The position numbers were made by a program, and so were the translations under genes. A DNA stretch of 64,000 nt from Meghimatium bilineatum (Eukaryota > Mollusca > Gastropoda > Stylommatophora > Philomycidae): assembly GCA_034231615.1 (NCBI GenBank), contig CM067298.1, positions 29,642,127 to 29,706,126 on the forward strand, given 5' to 3'. The notes under the pieces were generated by a model. The model was not told where the DNA came from, made no database searches, and saw only the letters and a program-made list of their open reading frames with translations. Shown in pieces: positions 11,041 to 23,000 of this stretch. How positions within the stretch are numbered: the stretch's first letter is position 1; the number at the start of each line of letters is the position of its first letter.

Positions 11041-14000
11041 GGTACACAGATTTACTGCACTCTCCCATTCATCTAATTTATGTCATACTGATTGTTTCAT
11101 GGCTTGCTTTAAAGTCACATTGAATCAATGAAAGTAGATCTTATTCCAGATGAACAGTTAGGCAAATAAGAAGGACTCTGGTCAGTATTTTGCTGGTGAT
11201 CAACAAGAGGTAAATCTTCCTTGGGTTGTGGCAGAAGTGGTGATTGCCTGTTCTTCTTCTTTCGTTCACTTGAAACATGTCTATATCTGTAATTCTGTCT
11301 CCTTAATAAAACTCACTGTCTTTTGTAGTTCATACAGTGTCCCATAGAGCTTTGATTCCAGTGTTGTTTCCTCTGGCCAATATGTCTGCCTCAGCGTTTC
11401 ATGCTCAGAACACTCTTGAAGTATATGTTTGGCACTCTGTGCTGCCTGTCCACATGTACACATGGCCGTGTTGCCAATCTTGAACTTTGTATACATGTGA
11501 CTGCGGAGTCGGTTGTGTCCTGTTCTGAGACGTAGAATTATAACTTGTTCTGGTCTGTTCATAATATGATAGTCATCTTGTGTTGGTGTTTGTGGCTTTC
11601 TTATTGACTTGATCATCTGTTTTTTCTGATGGTAGGTGATTGGTATATCTGGTTGGTCTTCGGCAGCACCTTCCTTAGCCAGTTGGTCTGCTTTTTCATT
11701 TCCTGGTATTCCACAGTGATTGCCTGTGATCTTATACAGTTGAACGATGGTAGCATCTTTCCTTTCTTGTGGAATAAAAATTCTGGGTATAACCTAGAAT
11801 ATCATTAATTGATGCGGGGTTGAATTATTTTAGTAGCTGCACAGAATTATATTACAACTCCAACAAAAAATTACACATTGGCTAGTTCAAACTGAAAATA
11901 TTCTATTTAAATAAGATTAACGTATAACTTCTCATGTCAGATACATTGAAAGCCACAGAAAGAATTCCACAAATATGTTGTCAGCTTTAGTAAATCATGT
12001 GCATTGTTAAATCTATACTGAGAAATACTTTAAAAAATGCACCACTTCAAGTATACTAATAACAAACTAATTATTTTTATTAAATTTGGTGACTCGCATG
12101 TTTTTAAATGTACTTGATAATCTGCAAGAGTTACCAGATTGGTTTTTAAATAACACATTATGTTGAAGGAGGATGTTTTGGGTTTTTAAATAACACATTA
12201 CGTTTAAGGCGGATGTTTTAGCAATTGGCATAAATAAAATGGTGACAACGCACTCCATTCTCTAGACTACATTCTGCTGAAAATCTAATAGGACCATGAT
12301 CCTGCTATAAGAGAGATGCAGTGGGAGTTGAGAATGAATGTTGAATAAGATAAAGAGCTAGCAAATGTAACAAAACCAAATGAAACAGTTATACATACTA
12401 GAAACATTTGTATGGTTAAAAAAAAAGGTAAAATAATGTTAGGTACTACATATAAAAAATGTATAAATAATTCACAAATTTTGCATCGTAAGGGATCCAA
12501 ATCATGCTAAAGGTAATTTAGACTTACTAAAATTTCAATTGACTCATTCTCATGTTTGTTTAAACAACGAAAATGGCTTAGAACAACATGCAAGGTGTCT
12601 ATAAAGTCGCTATGCACTGAATTTGAAATGCAATATATGTTCTGAATATGACATCATTGAATTTTGCGCATTTCCATTGTCCAGTGTAATGTATGGCTCA
12701 GCAGATTATTGTTAGCAGCAGAGTTAACTTTTGTTCACTGAACAAGAAATAAGTGTTGTGCTCGAATGACTTTACCAAATATATTTTTGTAGCATCTTAA
12801 ATTTTGTAGCATCAATAATGTCACAATGTAAGAATAATGCTTAATTTATGATTTCCCATTTGGTTTCCTTTGGGATACATATGTGTGTCAAGATTGCTGT
12901 ATTATACATGCATACTATAGTTTTAATGATTTTTGCACTTTTTTGTGTGTAAATTAAAATTACCACTTTATATAGTTCATTTTTTCCAACAGGCTTTTGA
13001 AGATATTTACCTCTATCAGAAACCCAGTCTGGAATATTTTCTTCAATTAAGCAACATAGTTTTTGCTGTCATTTTTACTATTGAGATGATTACAAGATGG
13101 ATAGGATCAGGTTTAACAGAATATTTCACAAATTTATGGACTCTCCTTGATTTTATTATTGTGTTGGTAAGTGTTTGGCTATTCATGATATAATGGTATT
13201 TATTTATATTTATTAATGCTAAGTTCTGTATTAAAGTATTGTGTTAATAATTAGTATAGTTACAAATATATTGCACATTTAGCAATTCAAGGGAGATAAA
13301 TTCTAAGGAAGACATGAACTGACTTCATTAAATTAGTACAGTCATCCCTCGCTACTTCACGGTTCATTTATTGCGGCCTCAGTACATCGTGGATTTCTAA
13401 AAACATATTTACAGTATCAGTATGTACACTTTAGTTACATCTACGTATGTTACACGCACGTATCATATTTATAGTATTTATACATTATTTTATGTACGGT
13501 ATGTTATTTATACTATTAATATTTTATTTACATATTTGAAACTATTCTTTAATGTTCTAATGATAACATATACACTTATATGGTTTCATATACACTAACT
13601 GATATTATACATACACAAAAAATGTACGTGTGTTAAAAATGAGAGGATGACACTACTTCACGGTTTTTTACTTATAGCGGCCGGTTCTGGTCCCTATTAG
13701 CCGCGATAACTGAGGAATGACTGTATTTGTAATGTCATATATTCACATGTACACATCAATCATGCCCTCAATCAAAATAGCTTTCATTTTCAACCAGGAT
13801 TCATTGAATATAGAATACATATTATATTATAAAATTAATTTAACTTTTATTAGTTTTATGAAAAATGACATTCTTTATTATATTGTTGCTTCATATATAT
13901 AGTCAGGCTCTGTGACAGCATGATGCAGAGTGTGTCAGCGACAGTCACGGTCTATGTAATGTGTCCTTTACAGAACATTGTCCTCACTGCAACTCTGTAA

Positions 14001-17000
14001 ACCTCTCGATTCGGTGCAATCTACCCAGCTTCATCCAGGTTCATATTCAGACTGTCATCGATACACTGTATCCATCATAGTATTGGTCTGCCCCTTGTTC
14101 TCTTTCCTGGAACTTTTCCATGATTAATTCATTAATCATGATCCTTTATGATTAATCTGTCTAAACCATTATGTCATTTTATATGTTCAAAATATGTTAG
14201 CTTGTTTTTTTTTAGTTTTGAGAAGCCAATCTTTTATGTTCTGATCTTTACAGGTATCTGCATTGGTTTGTCTTTCTGTCTAAGATATTCTTACAACCTT
14301 TCTATAACATTTCATTTTAAATGCTGATATTTTCTTTTCCCATTGTGAATGTCACTGCCCACCTTTCACAACCATATATTGCTGCCCCTGGAAAAATATA
14401 GTTTCTTTGAACAATAAAGTAACTTTGTAATAGAACAATTAAGTAACTTTGTTCTATTTGTCATAGATGTTTCATCTGTGATGTTTTTGTGACTACATTG
14501 CTAATCTCTTTCTAATTTCTGTTGAGCAGTTTCCTGTTGTGTTGATAGTTGGTCTGAGATATTCAAAATGTCTGACATTTTCTATTTGCTCCTTGTCAAT
14601 CACTATTATAGTGTGAGTACACCTCTGTTGATATGCACCTTTTTTTATTTTTTTATTTTTAAGGAAAATATTTTATGCCTCTCTATGATGTTTAACTGAC
14701 ATAATCATGTGTTCTAAACCTGTTAGTCTACTTGATATTAGTATGGTGTCATCTGCATACCTAATTTCTACAATCTCATGTCATCCAATATTTAGGGGTT
14801 GAAATTATTCATAATGAGGGTCCTCTCGTACATTTCTTGTGTTTCCTGCATATATGTTGAACAGGTGTGGTGAGAGGATGCATCCCTGTCTGACTCATTT
14901 TAGACCTCAAACCGATAAGATGTTTATCCCTTGACGTGGACATAAGCCTGTTGCTCCTGAAAAAGCATTAGAGTGAGAAAAAGGGGACGTGTGTGTAGCC
15001 CATGCTTTCCATTAAGTTCCATAATTTCTGGTGTGTTATGCAGTCAAATGCCTTTGAGTAGTCCATAAAACAGTTGTATGTGTCTCTATTGAACTCTCTG
15101 CACTTTTCCATTACATTTTTCATGTTAAAGTCAAAAGATGTGATCCCTAGTAAGATGTGGATGGTCATAGTACTGAGTTCAGTGCAGACAGTTATGCACC
15201 TCTACTGTTCAGTGAGCTGTGGCAAAATATTGAACATATTTATATTGCCTAGATAATCACTACAGCCAACAAATTTCAGTGCTGTTAGCTACATCCAGAA
15301 TAAGATATGCTAAATAAAATATTTCAGGGTTGATAGCTACATCCAGAATAAGATATTATAATCAAAAAATTTCAAGGTTGATAGCTACATCCAGAATAAG
15401 ATATGCTAACTAAAAAATACACAATCCAATTTTTATCTCATAGTACACTAAACAAGTTACTGATGGTTTGATCTGCAATCATCTAAATATGGCTAATCTA
15501 CAATTCCAATCATAATATATCAAGAAATATTACATTTTGCAATTAAAAACTAGTTTTGTTATTACTGTTTATGAGTTAATTTTTTTTTTTAATTTTAAAT
15601 TGGGACGTGGGTTAACAAAATTGGCTTTCTCTCATAGTACGATATCACTATAAAATATTAATTTGTTTAGGATCAAATATGGCTAATTTATATTTCGGAT
15701 CATACAACAAAGAATGCAAAATATAACACTCAAAACAATTTGTGTTATTGTTAATTGTGAACAAATATTTTTTGGGATAATTTCATTCTTAAAATACACT
15801 GACAAATTTGACACTAGAATTGAATTATTGCCTTAGGTATGTCTATTTAATTAATAATAACAGGAAACAAAGATGTTATAATTTTCCCAGTAATCTACAG
15901 ATCATACTTATAGAAAGTAAAACAATGAATATACACACTATTCAAACGTGACCCATCTGTCATGCAAGCTAACACAACAGTGAAGCAAGTTTTTTCATGC
16001 CCAGTTGTCTTTACAAAAACTGTCTTCGCACCTTTGTGTTCAACGGTGCGATTAGAAGGCATATCAAAGCAAACAGGTGTCTCGTCCATGTTTCCTATTT
16101 GAGATAGATCGTAGTTAAACCTCTTCCTCAGGTTGATAGTGAAACGTTGAAAGCGAATCAATTTGTGTTTCTAGCTCCTTCTGCAACTTTTGTGCCAGCT
16201 TAGTGCGTGTTCGTAGACACAAGTGATGTCTGTTCATGAAGCGATTGCACATCCCATTGACGCAACAAAGTCCCCAGGTTTGTGTTTCTGAAATGCATTA
16301 TCTTTCAATATCGAGAGCGCCCTGATTCAAATATTGGTGCAGGTTATAATTAATCCGTTCTGCCTAGACTCCATTATCCATTCGGATAATTTCTCCTCCA
16401 GGGAATGAAGCTGTACTGCCACGTGATGCTCTCTTTGACCTTGGCATCAGAGACAATTTTTCCTTTTTTTTTCCTCCATTCTCGCACTTGCTTTTCGTTC
16501 ACAATGAAGTGGTGGGAAGCCATGGAATTGTTGGATTTCTCCACAAAAGCAATAACATCCAACTTAAAACCAGCAGTATACAATGTTTGTTTATGTCCAG
16601 GCATCCTTCTTATAAAACACGAATAAAATCTCAATGACAATAAAAATGTATGAACTGGAAGCTAAACTACTTGTGCAGTATTCTTGGCTAGCTAAGTCAC
16701 CAACTTATATTTTGTTAATTAGTCCAGCCCACTGAGGCTGCAGATTGACTAATGGCCCTACCCATTTCAATTCGGCTCAATAAATCCAAGTTTCCCTCAG
16801 ATTTTGATGATGCCATTCAGATAAGTGACTGAATGCAATCTTTCTTTATAGAAGACTTGAAACGAAGTTCCAAATCACAACACATCATAGGCATTTTGTT
16901 GTAAAATTCTGCCGTAAATGATACCCTCCCCCAATCACTGCACATTTAGTGAAAGACAAGATCAATTTCACAATCCTCTGTCATGTTTATTTTATTACCG

Positions 17001-20000
17001 TATTTTCCCCACAAGGTAAACATACGAGTATCAAAGTTCAAACTCTTCTGTATCTTTTAAAGACAAACGCGATCTGGCGGTGCTGTTTATTTCGCCGTTC
17101 ATCGTTTCTCGCTTAGATGTCACTGTCTGCTGTATTTTCACTGTCGCTGAGCCCTGTGGCAAAATAGTTACATAGTAATTACTATTCACTAGCACAATTC
17201 CACGTCATAACGCTGGGACATAAACAATTCGTTCAGGATGATCTGTTGTTCCAAAGTCTCCCCACGTCATAAACCGTCTATAGACGGAATACAGTTGCCT
17301 ATTACTGCACCTTCATTCTTGACTGCATTCTTTGTTGACCTCAATCCGAATAAAATATTACGAAAATTTAGGAAATATTCATAAGTATTAGATTTCCAAA
17401 GTGAAACTTTAATCTACTCAATATTATCAAAAGGTATAACTCTATTTTCTGAATAGCGAAGTGCAAGCTTATCATTGCTGTCACTAGGCCTATCTGATTT
17501 TTCAAAAACAAAAGCAATGGGAGCAGTTTTATAATTGTTTAGCTCTTACCTATTAGGTCTAGGCTTATTTCTTTTCCGATTTTCAACAAACCGGTAATCT
17601 CAACTGTTAAAATCAAGAACACTGCTGTTTATCTTCACTTGAAATAACATCTCCAATTATGAAACTCAAAGAATAATAAAACCTGATGTTTACTAAATTT
17701 TTGTGCTCTCTTGCTAGTGGAACAATGGGATTTAACTAGCGATTTTGTTAATTTCTGGAAAGTTGAACCTACCGTGTTCAAATTTTAATTTGTAATAAAT
17801 GTCACATGTCTAATCACATAGTAACATGAGGGGTTCCTTTCATTAGCCAAATAGCCGTTTAAACAGCTAAATAATACTAATTCATTTACGATCCAGACAA
17901 AGCAAATTTAAATGGCATATCTGCAAGACCAATATGTCATGGATTCGTCTGGAAAGGGGGGGGGGTGTTTCTCTGCCACGATATGTCGTGTTTATGTACA
18001 GGATGAGTTAATAACCTTTTCAGTTTTAATTTTTTTTCCTCTATAAGCTTTGTTTTTGAAAATGCTTCTTTATTTGTATTTTTTTATTCTCAGAAAATAT
18101 AAGTGATGAAGCTTGTGTTTCAGTTTGTGTAATGAAGGGGTTTTTTCAGGGGTTTCTTTTATACTCATAAGACTCAAATTCCAGCACCATGCATGCTTTG
18201 AGCCGAAAAAACCTGCTCAGATAGTATTATATGTAGAAAGCATATTTCATCATTTTGTATCTGGAGAGCTAATAATTTCAAGCCTGCAACCATTTGATGG
18301 TATCAATTTGGTACATATGACCAGAAAGTTTATATGACTTTAATACAGCTAATGAAGTTGGAATATTGTTATTGCATAACTATTGACTTGAACAAAGAAG
18401 TATAATAAAATTACTGTATGTGAGCATTATGTGAAAAATATTGTTTGAGATAGATCGTATTTACCAACAGGTTTCATTATTAACTGTCATTGGAGACCAA
18501 ATAGGGCTTGGTAATGTAGCAGCATTCAAGTCATTAAGGACTTTACGTTCACTTCGACCTCTCAGAGCAATATCAAGATGGCAAGGAATGAAGGTGATAT
18601 TGTTATGAATAAAGATGAATAATGTTCATAAATTACAGATTGTTGAGTCAGAAGCTTTATAGATTTTTTTAAATGTAGATCAGGTGTAGGCAAAATATGC
18701 CCTGCTAGACTAATTCAAAATTACTACACGCTGTGGCCTCAGAGCTCACAAAATATCACATCACAAGCTATTACTGGAACGCACTTCTTTTTTTGTAAAA
18801 GAAGTAAATGACAACACTAAACGGTAAAGAAGAAATTATTGCACAAAATCTGTGATGTTGCAAGTGCAACACATGCTCAGAACAAATGAAAAGGAGACAT
18901 AGGAAGAGAATGTTATTCTGCACCTTTTAATGGTTGAAATTAAAGACATCAAGGTGATAATAGCTTCTACTTTGAACACAGGGTGATAATTTTGATCGCA
19001 GAAATATTAAAAAAGCTATTCAGCTATTGCAGCAATTTAGTGAGGCTTCAATCTTGGCCTGAATTTGGCCCACTGATAACAAAGATGTTGCCCACCTCTG
19101 AAATAGACTCAGAAAATTGAATTTTAATAGAAGATCCATTACTCTATGTAACACTTTCTTATTCTGCGTTCGCTCTCATATAAAATACAACGAATATATC
19201 GTGTGATTTCCGCCACAGAGCGTGAAGTACATTGTACTGCAAGTTCCACAGTAAAACTGTTATTTGCACCTTGGTTGGCCACATTGTGGTCTGGACATCC
19301 GAGGCCCAGCACATCTGTTTTCGTAATGCCTTTAATTCGGGTAGTAGGCTTTCCTAGTCCGTGACAGTCTGCCTGTCAGTCGACAGGCACGCTAGTGTGT
19401 AGTGACTCTTCGCCGAGACAATTGTTGTTCACGTCTATCTCGCACGAGATGTTCCACCATCTGTGAACTTGCCTTGTGTAATTAGACATTCTGTGCCCAT
19501 CGGGTACTGAACCTTTTCTCATCCGCGAGCCTGATTCCGGATGAGGAAGAGCTCGACAGAAGAGTTGGACCCTTGCTCTTTTACCTTCTTAGCCGAGGTG
19601 TTGTTCACCGACATCGTGAACTCCTCGCCAAGTTTGAGTCTCACACCACGCATTTGAGAGCAAGGCGTTCTCGAGCTGAGCGACCTTGTCCCATTTACGC
19701 CTGAGCCCATCAGGTATGGAACCTTTTCTCTCTGCAAGTGTATTTCCGGTATAGGAAAGCTTGACATTAGAGTTAGGCCAGGTCTTCTTGTTTTGCTGGG
19801 CACCCACAATTGGGTCTGGGTTTCTGCCCATAAGGAGCACAGGTAACTAGAAACTTTTCTCAAGCTAACTGAGCTTGTAGTTCCGATTTCCTTGGAACAT
19901 TTTCACTTTCTGTTTGCAGTTGGCGCTGCCCTCTGGCGCTTTTCGCCCTTTCATTGTACGCAGTATGAAATCTATTTGTCTCTCACCATGCATCTACCAT

Positions 20001-23000
20001 TGCATGCCATTTTCATTGGCCACCCTTCCAATTTTCGGACTCGACTGACTAGGGTCACTGTGTCTCGACAGTGCCTCTGCATGTGTTGGTGCTGGTGTGT
20101 CTGAGATATTTTCTGTCTCTTTTGCAGTCAGATCTCTTTCCATCTGCTATGTCACCATTATCGGACACGATCCCCAAATGATTAAGCCAGAATCAGCACG
20201 CGTCGCTGTATTTCTGTTTCGAGGGTGCACCGTGAGGAGGTACATTTGGGATCTTCGTTATCTGCTAACCCTGGGTCCGCTAAAAGTATTGTGTTCCCTT
20301 TGCACCCTGTAACACTTTCTGCTTTTGTTGCTTTATTTTTTTTTCCAAAGCTCCAATTTTAACTATCAGTAATGATTGTGCATTGTAATGCTTGGCTGTC
20401 AGGATTAATCATGAAAACTGCAACTATCTTCAGTTATATTAGTCTCTTGTAATGATTTCAAATAGTGACTAACACTTACAGCACTAGGTATGCTCTTGTG
20501 CATCCATTATATTGCCAGACATATGTTAGCTTTATCCTTTTAGCATCTCTGTATGTTTTAAATTAATATTTTTAAATTTATCTTTATATGTGAATAATTT
20601 GGATGTGCACTTGAGAGCAAACAATACATTTTCTCTTGCTTCATTCACTCCCTTGGAATTTGCCTATATCTGAAAATGTGTTTCTTCTATAAACTTGATA
20701 TTTTTTAAGTTCATGCAGAGGTCTATAGAGCTTTGTATCCAGTGTTGTTTTTTGGGGCCAGAGTGTACAGTAATCAATGTTTGATCTTGAGTTAGACAGA
20801 GATGTATTAAGTCCTCATTGCTTTCCTGAATACTTTTTTTTTAAAGATTGCAACAGAAAGAAGTGATAGAGTAAATAGATGCAAATTAACTAACTCTTTG
20901 TCCATCATAATCGACAATGACAGTCCAGCTAAAAACTTGGATGATGACGTTTGCGGTGTGACTAATGAGTCTTATGCATGCCTAGATATTTCTACCACAG
21001 TCAAGTGTGGGGGGGGATCTATGGAACATTAAGCAGTGCTTGCCTTTCTTCTAGCACGTTTTTCTTGTGCAGTACTATGCCTTAGATTCTCTGCAGCTTT
21101 TGCACCACTCTTCACTCTGTGATACCACTCAGATCTGTATTGTGCAAGACTCCCATTAATGCGTGTCTATGTTGAAGTGAATCAGTGATGTCTTAAAAGT
21201 ATCTTTAAAACACTTCTTCTGTCACTCAGTATTATGGGAGTGAGTATGGAGTTCTCCATATAACAATGTTTTTGGTAGATGATCATCTTTCACATGGATC
21301 ATGTGTCCTGCCCAGCATGTTTGTGCCTTCATCCACATTGTGTTGATCAACTTCATTAACATTGTCATTGACTAACTAGCTATTCATATAAAGACTGACT
21401 GCCTGTATTTCTTCACTCTTTCATCTGTATAATGAATATTTTGACCTTCAGTTTTATGCTCACTGTAATGTTGCAGATTTCCTGAATGTATCTAATTATT
21501 TTTTTTGTTTCAGATTGTAGTTAATGCTCTTATGAATGCCATCCCAGCCATTATGAATGTGTTCCTGGTCTGCATGGTATTCTGGCTTATTTTTAGCATT
21601 ATGGGCGTACAGTTTTTCAAGGGAGAATTTTACAGGTGTATTAACACTACATCTCTTGATGTGTTTGACTACGAAGTTATCCCGAACAAATCTGTCTGTC
21701 TTGAATTGGTTGATGGGGATTGGCAAAATCCAAATGTGAACTTTGATAATGCAGCTATTGGTTTTCTTGCATTATTTCAAGTGGTAGGTGCTAGTTTTTT
21801 ATGCTTATTTACTCATGTTAATAAGGTAGTCAACATCATCTTCGACTTTCAGACTACTGTCAAAAAGCACTCTCAAACATTTCAATGTGCTAATTTTTTT
21901 CAAAGTGTGTGCACACAAAGTAATTTAGGGTGTTGATGTATTTACATTAATGAATATTAATGAAAATACATTAATATGTGGTTAATGAGAGAGAACCACA
22001 TTATGGATGCTATAAATGGATTCACTAATGTACTTGAGTCACTACACCACCTTCCTATGCTGTCTAGCTCACATTGTAATTCCTGGATATGCATATTTCT
22101 TGATTAGAACTTATAAAATAGTTTGAAGGAACACAAAGCAGCAGAAGAAAAATAATAATCTTATGCATTCCCAAACTCCAGCAAATTAGCTTGATGTAGT
22201 TCAGAGAATGACATGTGTTGTGTCATGGTTTACAGTTATCTGCGATATTTGCACTTTCAGCCGAACACACACATCAGACTTCAGTGTTGTTTCTGGGACA
22301 CTTTGACCCTATGTAAGATAGGATAGCTAACTGCACCCTCAAAACTTCTGTAACTCTTTTATGACATGATCGGAAGGTTAACAGTGTTGCTATTCTTTGC
22401 TTCCCTTTCAGCCCTAGCACACAAGTGAAACATAATAATCATAATTTTGTTGGCAAAGTGTAATTTTATTTAAAAACAAAATAATGTTCAAGGGAAAGGG
22501 TTTGAGCCAAATGTAAATTCAAGAATTAAATACATTTCTGAGTTTTTTCACAGTTCTGTAATCGCAAAGCATACCCCCTATATTTTGTTATTATAGTGCG
22601 ATGTGAACAAAATAAAACTCAATGCACATTTTCATTGGTAAGTGTATGATAGTTTGTGCATTGTTTTAATTTTATTGCACAGTGTAAGAAATTACATCAC
22701 TTGCAGAACGTTAGTACAACTGCAGGATACTGCTAGACTTTAGGACTCTGGGATCGGTGGTCAGGTTTAGGTATAGTGTTTGCAATAAATCTAATGCTAG
22801 TACATGTCCTACCCCTTCTCAGTGGCATTCCAATACAATAAAAACTTTTATGGGCGCAAATTCTTAAAAACTGAACATGAAGTAGTAGGGGGTATGCTTT
22901 GCGATTACTGTTCCTTTTTCACATGTAGCAAACAATTGAAAGCTTATGCTTATACTTTTTATTAAATGCAGGCTACCTTTGAGGGATGGATGGAAGTGAT

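Noticed and set aside
21784..21936. Read-through of the DIII S5 exon into 21936
   Set aside because: gtaggt donor at 21784, and the next homologous residues are in the 22972 exon; the extension has no family match.
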